The notes beneath the pieces were generated by a model. It did not search any database. It saw only the letters and a list, made by a program, of their open reading frames with translations, and was not told where the DNA came from. The translations under genes and the position numbers were made by a program. From positions 375,968 to 439,967 of the forward strand of contig NZ_BMXI01000001.1 of the NCBI RefSeq assembly GCF_014651675.1: 64,000 nucleotides of DNA, in the 5' to 3' direction. Positions 36,438-45,475 of this stretch are shown here, piece after piece; positions within the stretch are counted from its first letter, which is position 1; each line of letters begins with the position of its first letter. Source of the DNA: Roseibacillus persicicus. GTDB taxonomy: Bacteria > Verrucomicrobiota > Verrucomicrobiia > Verrucomicrobiales > Akkermansiaceae.

Positions 36438-39400
36438 ATGTATCGCTCAATCACCCTCGAAGAAGACATCGCCCTCAAAGAAGTGATCTCCAATCGCTTC
36501 CAAAACACCAACCCGGACTTCCGTGCCCACAGTTGGCGCGAGACCCTCCAGTCTTCCGAGCGAAACCCCATCCCGGAAATCACCGTCACCAACGGTTCCA
36601 CCGAGGAACACTTCTCCCTCGCTAACGTCGCCGACGCCATTGGCGAATCCCTCACCGACCTCCTCATCGCCCGCAAGCAGGACCACGACAGCATCTTCAA
36701 CGAGGAAAACCGCTCCTTTGTCTCCGCCGTCGCCTACAGCGTCTCCAAGCGCCTCATGGAGCAGGTGCAAAAGGGCAACTCCCTCAAGCTCACCCAGAAC
36801 GACCTTTACCTCCTCATCGAAAAGGCCCTCATCGAGAACGACGCCCATGACGTCGCCAAGTCCCTCGTCTTCAAGCGTCGACTTGAAAGCAGCGGCGAGA
36901 TCTCCCTCGATGAGGAGCCCGCCACCATGCCCGTGCGCCTCATCCGCCGCAACGGCAACGTCGTCCCCTGGTCGGAGACCAAGATCGAGTCCGCCGTTCG
37001 CAACGCCTTTCTTTCCAGCAAAGAAGACCCCACCCCCGCCGCCGCCATCTGTCACGCCGTGACCCAGATCGCCCGCCAGGGAGACCAGGCCTTCGTCCAC
37101 ATCGAGGATGTCCAGGACATGGTGCAGAACGAACTCATGCGCCAGGGATTCTTCAAGGTCGCCGAGAGCTACATCCTCTACCGCGCCGAGCGCTCCCGCA
37201 TGCGCGAGCTCCAGACCGGCCCTGCCGAGGACCCCAATCAGGAATCCTTCGTCACCGTCGTGCGCGATGGCGCCTCCGAGTTCTGGGACGGACAAGAGCT
37301 CAAGAAGCGCATCCAGTTTGCCTCCATCGGCTTGAACCTCGACATGACCGACGACGTGCTCGAGCGCGAACTCCGCCGCTCTATCGGAGCCGAGATCTCC
37401 GCCGAGGACCTTCAGAAAACCATCTGCCTCAACGCCCGCGCCCTCATCGAGAAAGACGCCGACATGGCCAAGTTCGCCGGCCGCATCCTCCTTTCCTACA
37501 TCTACGAGGAAGTCCTCGACTGGAACATCGTGCGAGACGGCATCGAGCGCCTCAAGGAAGCGCACAAAAAGGCCTTCCGCGCCTACCTCAAGCACGGGGT
37601 CAAGATCAAGCGCCTCAGCCCCGACCTCCTCGACGGTCGCTACGACATCCCGAAACTCGCCGAAGCCCTCGACCCCTCCGCCGACCTCGACTTCGACTAC
37701 CTCGGCATCCAGACCCTCTACGATCGCTACCTCATCGTCGACAAGACCGGTGCCAAGCCCCGCCGTATGGAGACCCCCCAGTTCTTCTGGATGCGCGTCT
37801 CGATGGGACTTTTCAAGGCCGAGAAGAACCGCCGCAACAACTGGGCCACCCGCCTTTACAATCTCTACAAAGGACGCCGCTTCTGCAGCAGCACCCCCAC
37901 CCTCTTCAACTCCGGCACCCTCCACAGCCAGCTCTCCAGCTGTTACCTCTACAAGGTCGACGATAGCATCGAGTCCATCATGCAGCGCGGCATCGCCGAC
38001 AACGCCTACCTCAGCAAGTGGGCAGGCGGACTCGGGGGCTCCTGGACCGCTGTGCGCGGCACCGGTGGCTACATCCAGGGCACCAACGGCGAGTCCCAGG
38101 GCGTCATTCCTTTCCTCAAGCTCCACAACGACCAGCTCATCGCCGTCAACCAGGGCGGCAAGCGCCGGGGCTCCGGTTGCGCCTACCTTGAGACCTGGCA
38201 CAACGACATCGAGGACTTCCTCCAGCTTCGCGTCAATACCGGTGACGAACGTCGCCGCACCCACGACATGAACACCGCGAACTGGATTCCCGACCTTTTC
38301 ATGCAACGCATGGAGGCCCGCCAGAACTGGACCCTCTTCCGCGCCAACGAGACCCCAGACCTGCACGACCTCTACGGCAAGGCCTTCCAACTCCGCTACG
38401 AGGAATACGAGAAACAAGCCGAAGAAGGCAAAATCTGGTCCCGCCAAATCCCCGCCATCGACCTCTGGAAGAAAATGCTCTCCATGGTCTTCGAGACCGG
38501 ACACCCCTGGATCACTTTCAAGGATCCCTGCAACGTGCGCAGCCCGCAGGACCACGTCGGCGTCATCCACAGCAGTAACCTCTGCACCGAGATCACGCTG
38601 AATACCTCCGAGGAAGAAACCGCCGTCTGCAACCTCGGTTCCGTCGTCCTCGACACCCACATCACCGAGGACGGAGCGCTCGACCACGACATGCTGCGCG
38701 AGACCATCCTCGTCGCCATCCGGGCCCTCGACAACGTCATCGACATCAACTTCTACCCCACCGACGCCGCCGCTACCGCCAACAGCCGTCACCGTCCCAT
38801 CGGACTCGGCGTCATGGGTCTCCAGAATGCCCTTTACAAGAAAGGCTACTCCTTTGCCAGCGAGCAGGCCGTCGACTTCAATGACGAGTTCATGGAAGCC
38901 ATCTCCTACTATGCCTATAGTAGCTCCAGCGACCTCGCCGGCGAGCGCGGAACCTACCAGAGCTACAAGGGCTCCAAGTGGGACCGCGGCCTCCTTCCCC
39001 AGGACACCCTCGACCTCCTGCAGGAAGAGCGCGGCCAGGACATCGAAGTCCCCCGCGGCGGCAAAATGGACTGGCGTCCCGTGCGCGAAAAGATTGCCCA
39101 GAACGGCATGCGCAACTCCAACGTCCTCGCCATCGCCCCTACTGCGACCATCTCCAACATCATGGGCACCACCCCCTGCATCGAGCCCAGCTACAAGAAC
39201 CTCTTCGTCAAGAGCAACCTCAGCGGCGACTTCATCGTTCTCAACCGCGAGCTCGTCAACGACCTCAAAAAAGAAGGCCTCTGGAACCAAGAAATGCTCG
39301 ACCAGCTCAAATACTTCGACGGCGAGCTCTCCGACATCGACGGCATCCCTGAGCAACTCAAGAAGAAACACCTCACCGTCTTCAGCATCGGCCACGACTA

Positions 39401-39689
39401 CCTCATCGACGCCGCCGCCCGCCGCCAGAAGTGGATTGACCAGTCCCAGAGCGTCAACCTCTTCCTCGCCACCCCCGAGATGAAGACCCTCAGCCACATG
39501 TATCGTCGCGCCTGGTCCACTGGCCTCAAAACCACCTACTACCTCCGCACCTTGCAGGCTTCCAACATCGAAAAGAGCACCGTAGGAGCCAACACCAGCG
39601 GCAACGCCAAAACCTACACCCCCGCCGAAAAAGCTGCCTGCTCAATCGAAGCCATGCGCAACGGCGAAGAGTGCGAGGCTTGTCAATAA
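36438..39689 (+). CDS. nrdA: Ribonucleotide reductase alpha subunit with three ATP-cones
   Basis: 1083 aa, longer than E. coli NrdA (761). Residues ~45-150, ~163-258 and ~268-365 each look like an ATP-cone, so overall activity control by ATP/dATP is probably elaborate. The catalytic barrel shows the redox cysteine in 'LSSCYLYKV', the N714-L-C716-T-E718 active-site triad, C731 in 'AVCNLGS' and the radical-transfer pair Y1034-Y1035 in 'GLKTTYYLR'. A CEAC pair (C1079/C1082) at the end can shuttle electrons. Works with NrdB 0.8 kb upstream. Immediately downstream is a hairpin repeat and a degraded second nrdA 3' end. Confidence 0.95.
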   Translation: MYRSITLEEDIALKEVISNRFQNTNPDFRAHSWRETLQSSERNPIPEITVTNGSTEEHFSLANVADAIGESLTDLLIARKQDHDSIFNEENRSFVSAVAYSVSKRLMEQVQKGNSLKLTQNDLYLLIEKALIENDAHDVAKSLVFKRRLESSGEISLDEEPATMPVRLIRRNGNVVPWSETKIESAVRNAFLSSKEDPTPAAAICHAVTQIARQGDQAFVHIEDVQDMVQNELMRQGFFKVAESYILYRAERSRMRELQTGPAEDPNQESFVTVVRDGASEFWDGQELKKRIQFASIGLNLDMTDDVLERELRRSIGAEISAEDLQKTICLNARALIEKDADMAKFAGRILLSYIYEEVLDWNIVRDGIERLKEAHKKAFRAYLKHGVKIKRLSPDLLDGRYDIPKLAEALDPSADLDFDYLGIQTLYDRYLIVDKTGAKPRRMETPQFFWMRVSMGLFKAEKNRRNNWATRLYNLYKGRRFCSSTPTLFNSGTLHSQLSSCYLYKVDDSIESIMQRGIADNAYLSKWAGGLGGSWTAVRGTGGYIQGTNGESQGVIPFLKLHNDQLIAVNQGGKRRGSGCAYLETWHNDIEDFLQLRVNTGDERRRTHDMNTANWIPDLFMQRMEARQNWTLFRANETPDLHDLYGKAFQLRYEEYEKQAEEGKIWSRQIPAIDLWKKMLSMVFETGHPWITFKDPCNVRSPQDHVGVIHSSNLCTEITLNTSEEETAVCNLGSVVLDTHITEDGALDHDMLRETILVAIRALDNVIDINFYPTDAAATANSRHRPIGLGVMGLQNALYKKGYSFASEQAVDFNDEFMEAISYYAYSSSSDLAGERGTYQSYKGSKWDRGLLPQDTLDLLQEERGQDIEVPRGGKMDWRPVREKIAQNGMRNSNVLAIAPTATISNIMGTTPCIEPSYKNLFVKSNLSGDFIVLNRELVNDLKKEGLWNQEMLDQLKYFDGELSDIDGIPEQLKKKHLTVFSIGHDYLIDAAARRQKWIDQSQSVNLFLATPEMKTLSHMYRRAWSTGLKTTYYLRTLQASNIEKSTVGANTSGNAKTYTPAEKAACSIEAMRNGEECEACQ

Positions 39690-39711
39690 AACCCACCGTC
39701 AGTCCTTCCTA

Positions 39712-39749
39712 GCTCATGTCCTCCGAAGCCTTGGCGTAGGGGGATGAGC
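39712..39749. repeat. REP-like hairpin after nrdA
   Basis: GCTCAT...CCTCC...GCC-TT-GGC...GGGGG-ATGAGC: nested imperfect inverted repeat of 38 bp, without a T-run, so not a normal terminator. It lies exactly between nrdA and the broken second nrdA 3' end. Confidence 0.6.
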
Positions 39750-39759
39750 GGAGGAAGGC

Positions 39760-39823
39760 CCCTCGCCGAACAACAAGTCGCCTGCTCCATCGAAGCAATG
39801 AGGAATGTGAGGCCTGTCAGTAA
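39760..39823 (+). pseudogene. Divergent relic of an nrdA 3' end
   Basis: Aligns to the last ~22 codons of nrdA (39626-39689): GCCTGCTC.ATCGAAGC.ATG.G.AA, then ...TG.GAGGC.TGTCA.TAA. Differences are mostly third-base changes, as between two homologous genes, plus a 10-base deletion that breaks the frame. It probably marks a junction of transferred DNA. Confidence 0.8.
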
Positions 39824-39843
39824 TTTCTTCCAAATTTAGCCTT

Positions 39844-42366
39844 ATGAAGACTTATGCCCGAGCCAAGAAACTTTCTTCGCAATTCACTGGTGATACTCTC
39901 AATGAAGCAGACACGAGACATCAAATTATAGATTGCATTCTTCACGAGGTTTGGTCTTGGCCTAAGAGCAACACCAAATGTGAAGAACATGTAAAGACAG
40001 GATATGCCGACTACATTCTAAGTGATTCAAAAGGTAACCCTATCATTGTAGTTGAAGCCAAAAAAGAAGGAAATCACTTCAAACTTCCTCGCGCAATAGC
40101 ATCGAAGCCATCTGATTTTCAAACCGCCAAGATCGGGGTATTATCAAGCGTAAAAGAAATCAAAGAAGCCGTAGCACAAGTTGCTGGATACTGCCTGCAA
40201 ATCGGATGCGAGCTAGCGGCAATTACAAACGGTCACTCATTCGTGATCTTCAAAGCCTTCACGCGAGGTTCTAAATTAGAAGACAGTTTAGCATTAGTAA
40301 TACCATCTCTAGATTGCTTGCACCAGTCATTCACTGAGCTAGACGACATGCTCTCCTATCTGCCTCTTTCAAAAAGTGGAAACTTAGAGCGACTTCTCTC
40401 AAAGAAGGGAAAAGGACCAACAGAATTATTTTACCCAAAAAACTCAATACCTCACTACGATAACCCTCTAAACAAAAATGACTTCGCAAAGTTCACCGAA
40501 CCGCTTGCAAAGGTTTTCTTCCAAGACATTTCACCTACGGACAAAGAACTAATGGAAAAATGTTATGTTTACTCGACCGGAAGCGAGGTTGTCGAGCACG
40601 AATTAAAGAAAGATATAAAAGATTCAATCACTCCATTTTTTGAGCAAGACGGAGGAAAAGAAATTCAAAAATTACGAGACGGTAGTTATTTGACAGCCCG
40701 AATCGCACAGTCGATTCAACATAATACGAACGATGTCGTAATTCTCTACGGAGGAAAGGGCGCAGGAAAATCAACCTTTCTGAGAAGACTCTTCTACTTC
40801 GAGCAACCTACGGAGTTTAGGATGTATGCTTTTCCGGTAATTGTAGATTTCTTACAAGCGCCTCAAACTGCCACAGGCATTGCACGGTATGCGTGGGACC
40901 AGCTAATTAAATCATTGGACCAAGACAACATTTTAGAAAGCCCCATAGAGGAACTCGCTAAACTCTTCAAGGATAGATTAGACGTCTCAGCTTCACAAGA
41001 ATTGGCTGCATTCGACGGCAAAGACTTTGAGGTAAAACGAAACGAACTCTTATGCAAATGGAAAGAAGACGACAAGTATGTATCCAAATGCTTAATCGAT
41101 TACTGGAAAGAAAAAGACAAGTGCCTCGTTGTAGCTTTTGACAACACGGACCAACTTTCACCACAATTACAGGACACCTGCTTTTTGTTAGCTCAAAATT
41201 TTTCTCAAACATTGGGTTCAACGATTATCATTTCAATGAGAGAGGAAAGATACTGTCGCGCTCGCACGAACGGAGTTTTGGATGCATATCACAATTCCGG
41301 GTTCCATCTTTCGTCTCCAAACTTAACAATGGTTTTCGAGAAAAGGCTGAAATTCCTTATTTCACAATTATGGAAACACAAAAAGGGCGATAAAAAACTC
41401 AAGATTCCAGACGATGCACCACTGGATGATATAATAAAATTTTTCAACCAATGCCTAAGGCAATTCAAAAACTCTAGCAATCCACTACGAGTTTTCTTGG
41501 CACGTTGCGCTCATGACAACGTGCGCCAAGCCCTTTTGTTTTTTCGTCAGTTCACAACTTCAGGTTATACCCACGCTAGGGATTTGATTAACAATCCACA
41601 TTGGACTGTGTCCGATCATCAGGTCATCAAGCCAATGATGGTTCCTGAGCGGCATAACTACAACGAAAACAAGAGCCTTATCCCTAATGTTATTCAATAT
41701 CGAAATGCTGCAAACGGCTCCTATTTCACAGGAATGAGACTCTTAGCCCTGCTAAAAAAGGACCTCAAGACCACACCAGACCGCACTAGCTTTCGAGACG
41801 TGGTTTCGATTTGCGACGATTTCGAATCCAAATTTGGAATGCGCTCAGACGTAGAACAGTCGTTGGACGTCTTTTTAAGAAATGGACTTATAGAGTCAAA
41901 CAACCGATTAGACACTTACAAGGTTGAGTTTGAGAACAATGAAGGAAACAAGGATCTGGTTTATGCTGATGAAGTGCGACTTACTTCATTCGGATCTTAC
42001 CTCTACGAATTCATGTCCGTAGCCTTCGCGTATCTAGACCTTGTCTCATTGGACACGGGCCTCACTAGCGAATCACTATATAATTCATTTTGTGAGGGCG
42101 CAGAAAAAGAGCGAGGATTGGCTAAAGACGGCAATAGAAAGGAGCGCTTGGAATATCGAATCCAAAGAACTCGGGCATTCATTGAGCACTTAAAAACCGA
42201 GGAAGAGTCCGAACAAGAGGAACTTGGCTTTACTCTCGAAGAGATGGTGACACCTCGAATCGCAGAAAAATTCGAGGAAGATATTTTAAGAGTTGAGAAA
42301 AGTGCGAAGAGAAATTTCAAGAACGACGAGCCTAAGTTTGGCTCGATGGAGCATCTTTGGGAATAA
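39844..42366 (+). CDS. PD-(D/E)XK nuclease-P-loop ATPase fusion, candidate defence protein
   Basis: 840 aa in visibly AT-richer DNA than the neighbours. Residues ~1-170 resemble the HSDR N-terminal nuclease: 'EEHVKTGYADYIL' with D56, then 'IVVEAKKEG' with E71 and K73, a PD-(D/E)XK pattern. A linker (to ~295) leads to a P-loop NTPase: Walker A GGKGAGKST (303-311), Walker B 'LVVAFDNTD' (D433), and an arginine in 'IIISMREERYC' that may be a sensor or finger. The C-terminal ~300 residues are helical without recognised motifs. A single-gene nuclease plus ATPase beside a restriction-modification pair suggests an anti-phage function, but the family is not recognised. Confidence 0.8.
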   Translation: MKTYARAKKLSSQFTGDTLNEADTRHQIIDCILHEVWSWPKSNTKCEEHVKTGYADYILSDSKGNPIIVVEAKKEGNHFKLPRAIASKPSDFQTAKIGVLSSVKEIKEAVAQVAGYCLQIGCELAAITNGHSFVIFKAFTRGSKLEDSLALVIPSLDCLHQSFTELDDMLSYLPLSKSGNLERLLSKKGKGPTELFYPKNSIPHYDNPLNKNDFAKFTEPLAKVFFQDISPTDKELMEKCYVYSTGSEVVEHELKKDIKDSITPFFEQDGGKEIQKLRDGSYLTARIAQSIQHNTNDVVILYGGKGAGKSTFLRRLFYFEQPTEFRMYAFPVIVDFLQAPQTATGIARYAWDQLIKSLDQDNILESPIEELAKLFKDRLDVSASQELAAFDGKDFEVKRNELLCKWKEDDKYVSKCLIDYWKEKDKCLVVAFDNTDQLSPQLQDTCFLLAQNFSQTLGSTIIISMREERYCRARTNGVLDAYHNSGFHLSSPNLTMVFEKRLKFLISQLWKHKKGDKKLKIPDDAPLDDIIKFFNQCLRQFKNSSNPLRVFLARCAHDNVRQALLFFRQFTTSGYTHARDLINNPHWTVSDHQVIKPMMVPERHNYNENKSLIPNVIQYRNAANGSYFTGMRLLALLKKDLKTTPDRTSFRDVVSICDDFESKFGMRSDVEQSLDVFLRNGLIESNNRLDTYKVEFENNEGNKDLVYADEVRLTSFGSYLYEFMSVAFAYLDLVSLDTGLTSESLYNSFCEGAEKERGLAKDGNRKERLEYRIQRTRAFIEHLKTEEESEQEELGFTLEEMVTPRIAEKFEEDILRVEKSAKRNFKNDEPKFGSMEHLWE

Positions 42367-42495
42367 GCCCCCTTAACCTAGACAGGAAATAACTGTACAA
42401 TGAAAGTTACCTGTCCCTTTGTATCGAAAATTTCAACTTCGTCAAACGAGGACATCTGAATTGACCTCCTCCGTCAAAAGTGTTCTCTTGAACTA

Positions 42496-43728
42496 ATGAA
42501 ACCCACTTCGATTGAACTTTTCTCAGGAGCTGGCGGCCTAGCCCTAGGGCTCCACTCAGCAGGCTTTCGGCACAAAGCCGTCTTCGAGTGGAATCAAGCG
42601 GCAGTCGAAACCCTCCAGTTCAATCAAAATGCTGGGCACAAAGCTCTCAACGGGTGCTCCATCCATCGCGCCGACGTTCGTGAAGTTGATTTCTCACAGT
42701 ATCAAGGAGTTGATTTGGTAGCGGGCGGCCCTCCTTGCCAACCGTTCTCCATGGGAGGCAAAGCCGCAGGCATGAACGACACCCGCGACATGTTCCCGCA
42801 AGCCGTTCGGGCGCTCTCTGAGATTCAACCCCGGGCCTTCATCTTCGAGAACGTGCGCGGCCTCCTCCGCCCTGCCTTTTCCAACTACGTCGAATTCATC
42901 CGCCTCCAGATGGAATTCCCCGACTTCCCCATCTCCGCGAATTCGACTTGGGAACAAAACCTCGGCCGCCTGCAACGCCACAAAGAGCAATCCGGCAACC
43001 GAGACAACGGCCTTCGCTACCGAGTCCATATTCACCAAGCCAATGCTGCCGATTACGGCGTCCCCCAGCAGCGTCACCGCGTCTTCTTCATCGGCTTCCG
43101 CTCGGACGTCGAGACCAACTGGTCCTTCCCCCTCCCTACCCACAACGAAGAAGAGCTCCTCATCGACCAATTCGTCGAAAACTCCTTCTGGAAGCGAGCC
43201 GCCCTCCGCAAGCAGCCGTCCACCGAACTCAATTCCGCCACCCAGAAGCGAATCCAGAAGCTCCGAAACCTCGGCCTCCCCCACCCCAGCACCCGCAAAC
43301 AACCTTGGCTCAGCTTGCAAGAAGCCATCAAAGACCTTCCCAAGCCCACCAAAACCGCCTCACGAACTTGGCTCAACCATCAGCTCCAAGAAGGCGCCAA
43401 ATCCTACCCAGGCCACACCGGCAGCCCGCTCCACCGCCCCTCCAAAGCTCTCAAGGCCGGAGACCACGGAGTGCCCGGCGGTGAGAATATGATCCGCTAC
43501 CCCGACGGCACCGTCCGCTACCTCACCATCCGTGAAAGCGCCCGCGTCCAAACCTTCCCCGACGACTACCAATTCCTCGGCAGCTGGACCGAATCCATGC
43601 GCCAACTCGGCAACGCCGTCCCCGTCGAACTAGCGAGAATCGTAGGAGAATCAGTTGCCAAAGCCCTCAAAAAGGATTCTGCTCGCCTTGCGAAACTCGC
43701 CAAGCATGAAGCCCTACAATCCACTTGA
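42496..43728 (+). CDS. DNA cytosine-5 methyltransferase of an Eco29kI-type RM system
   Basis: 410 aa m5C methyltransferase. Motif I 'ELFSGAGGLALGLHSAGF' (AdoMet), motif IV 'GGPPCQPFSMGGKA' with the catalytic Cys, motif VI 'FENVRG', motif VIII 'QQRHRVFFIGF', and motif X 'QLGNAVPVELA' are all present in order; the target domain lies between VIII and IX. It protects host DNA from the cognate endonuclease, whose gene overlaps its last 23 bases. If specificity follows Eco29kI, the site is CCGCGG; that is inference from the partner. Confidence 0.93.
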   Translation: MKPTSIELFSGAGGLALGLHSAGFRHKAVFEWNQAAVETLQFNQNAGHKALNGCSIHRADVREVDFSQYQGVDLVAGGPPCQPFSMGGKAAGMNDTRDMFPQAVRALSEIQPRAFIFENVRGLLRPAFSNYVEFIRLQMEFPDFPISANSTWEQNLGRLQRHKEQSGNRDNGLRYRVHIHQANAADYGVPQQRHRVFFIGFRSDVETNWSFPLPTHNEEELLIDQFVENSFWKRAALRKQPSTELNSATQKRIQKLRNLGLPHPSTRKQPWLSLQEAIKDLPKPTKTASRTWLNHQLQEGAKSYPGHTGSPLHRPSKALKAGDHGVPGGENMIRYPDGTVRYLTIRESARVQTFPDDYQFLGSWTESMRQLGNAVPVELARIVGESVAKALKKDSARLAKLAKHEALQST

Positions 43729-44323
43729 GAAAGAGAACCTCGGCAAAAGCGTCGCCGAGTCTCTCCTCAATTCACCTCCAGTCCCTCTCGGTGAGATTAA
43801 AACCTTCAAAGGTGCAGGCATCTACGCCATCTACTACAACGGGAAGTTCGAGCCTTATCTACCGTTCCAGAAATGGAACACTTCTGCCACCGAGCTACGA
43901 CTACCCATCTATGTCGGAAAGGCGATTCCATCAGGAGCACGAAAAGGCAACGTAGACCCAGAGGTCTCAGCGCGAGGAACCGACCTCTACAAACGCCTTG
44001 AGGATCATCGCAAATCAGTAGTCAAAGCCACGAATCTAGAAGTCACTGACTTCTGGTGTCGCTACCTCACCGTTGACGACATCTGGATTCCCTTGGGAGA
44101 GTCCCTCATCATACAGCTCTACCGTCCCCTCTGGAACTCAGTCGTCGATGGCTTTGGAAATCACGATCCAGGTAGCGGTCGGTACAAAGGAGCTCGTCCC
44201 AGTTGGGACGCTATCCACCCCGGACGCTCATGGGCGACCAAATGTGCTCCGGCAAAACTCAGCGAAGAAAATATCTTGAAAAAGATTTCTGATTATTGGT
44301 CCACCCAGACGCTAGTTCTTTAA
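43706..44323 (+). CDS. GIY-YIG restriction endonuclease, Eco29kI family
   Basis: 205 aa. GIY-YIG core with G38-I-Y40 and Y69-V-G. The other catalytic residues known for R.Eco29kI are all found at matching spacing: R97 and H101 (R...H, four apart), E132 and N144 (twelve apart). Together they fit the set Y49, Y76, R104, H108, E142, N154. Cuts both strands with one active site per subunit. The gene starts inside the methyltransferase gene in another frame (23-bp overlap), which helps keep nuclease synthesis behind that of the methyltransferase. Confidence 0.92.
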   Translation: MKPYNPLEKENLGKSVAESLLNSPPVPLGEIKTFKGAGIYAIYYNGKFEPYLPFQKWNTSATELRLPIYVGKAIPSGARKGNVDPEVSARGTDLYKRLEDHRKSVVKATNLEVTDFWCRYLTVDDIWIPLGESLIIQLYRPLWNSVVDGFGNHDPGSGRYKGARPSWDAIHPGRSWATKCAPAKLSEENILKKISDYWSTQTLVL

Positions 44324-44346
44324 CTTCATCATCAAAGTTGAACGCT

Positions 44347-44545
44347 ACAAAGTGTCTGTCCCGAATGGAGATTGGTTAAGCGGGTTTTCGATAAGAGGAG
44401 CGGTGTGGGATTTCTTCAAAGATTGGGCAAAGTCGTAGTTGGACAGACAAGTTATTGAAAGGGAATGAAAAGTGTCTATCACCTTACAAGAAGTATTCCG
44501 TTCAGTGTAAAGTGGCTGTCCATTTTGATCCTGTCCTTTTAATCA
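44347..44545. repeat. Short 'AAAGTGTCTGTCC' repeats near the transposase
   Basis: Copies at 44347-44366, 44468-44493 and 44507-44531. The middle one agrees with 45412-45437 at 22 of 26 positions. The stretch 44324-44594 holds no gene and consists largely of these repeats. Confidence 0.6.
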
Positions 44546-44594
44546 AGAGCTGGCCTTTGAGCTTCTCGACGGTCGAACAACGCTCAACGTCATT

Positions 44595-45182
44595 TCAGGA
44601 AACGAAAAGTTGGAGCATCTCATGGTTTGCCGGTGCCAGCATCAAATCAATCGCCAAAACATCCCCAGAAACAGTCTTCTTGAAGTTTGGACACCTGGCG
44701 TCAACCATGACCACCCTTTCAACAGGATGTATCCACGCTGTAGCCATCAAGTTATGCGGGAGACTGTGAAACTGCGTCGGAATCCTCTGCCAGCCCAAAT
44801 CTCCCAAGGTTGTTTCGATCTCCTTTTCTACAGGTTCTCCCCCTTTGATCGTCGTTTGAGACGTTACGATCTTCCCACTTGAGAGAGCTCCCTCAACCCG
44901 CAGGTCATCGCCAAAAAGCTGATTTTGCAGGGTTAATCGAGCCAGATATTCTGTTGGTAATGCTTCTCTGACCGCAAGCTTCTTGCCTTGTAGAATGGGA
45001 TGTAAAGCAGGCCCGATCTGGTATTTCCATACTCTCTTCCCTCGAAAAAAAACCTCGTGCTCTTTTCCTCTCACCTCTTTGCCTCCGCGAGAAGGCCATT
45101 TCAACGGCGGAAGGTCCGACTTTACGAACTCATACTCTTCAGCTGCCCGCGAGAGGCCGGAACTCGGACTTCCTTCGGACAT
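44595..45182 (-). CDS. Hypothetical protein, 195 aa, possibly frameshifted
   Basis: Not recognised. ATG at 45182 gives 195 residues with 'KVWKYQIG'-like strand patterns ('EVFFRGKRVWKYQIGP'), 'PTEYLARLTLQNQLFGDD' and a C-terminal 'GDVLAIDLMLAPANHEMLQLF'. The last part resembles the end of proteins in which a substrate-binding Asp is followed by a helix, but no family is assigned. A second frame on the same strand (45319 down to 45122, 'MDRLSMSLKQRKK...') overlaps its start, so the real gene could begin there and be frameshifted. It is bordered by repeats on both sides. Confidence 0.5.
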   Translation of the reverse strand: MSEGSPSSGLSRAAEEYEFVKSDLPPLKWPSRGGKEVRGKEHEVFFRGKRVWKYQIGPALHPILQGKKLAVREALPTEYLARLTLQNQLFGDDLRVEGALSSGKIVTSQTTIKGGEPVEKEIETTLGDLGWQRIPTQFHSLPHNLMATAWIHPVERVVMVDARCPNFKKTVSGDVLAIDLMLAPANHEMLQLFVS

Positions 45183-45411
45183 TGCAGATAGAATTCGCTC
45201 TCGGACATAATCTGGGAGGAAGCCTTCTTGCGAGCCACAACCATCCGATGCACTTTCGCTGGAGAGTGGAGAGCGCTCACTTTCTTTCTCTGTTTCAGAC
45301 TCATTGACAGCCTATCCATACCACCTGAACGCTGTCGCGTCATCCCAAGAATTAAGAAACCACCGACCGCAACGGAACGCCATGAAAAGAAGAAATTAAA
45401 AGAGTTCCATG

Positions 45412-45437
45412 AAAAGTGTCTGTCCCCTTTTAAGAAG
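45412..45437. repeat. Repeat copy in front of the REP transposase
   Basis: AAAAGTGTCTGTCCCCTTTT plus AAGAAG, the best-preserved copy of the short family, 38 bp before the transposase start. Confidence 0.65.
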
Positions 45438-45475
45438 AATTGACAAACCCTCCGCTCCCCTGCCACTCTCCCATC

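Noticed and set aside
36447-39497. Very long open frame (1016 codons) on the minus strand opposite nrdA
   Set aside because: Caused by strong third-position GC bias of nrdA; composition is Val/Glu/Leu-monotonous without domains.
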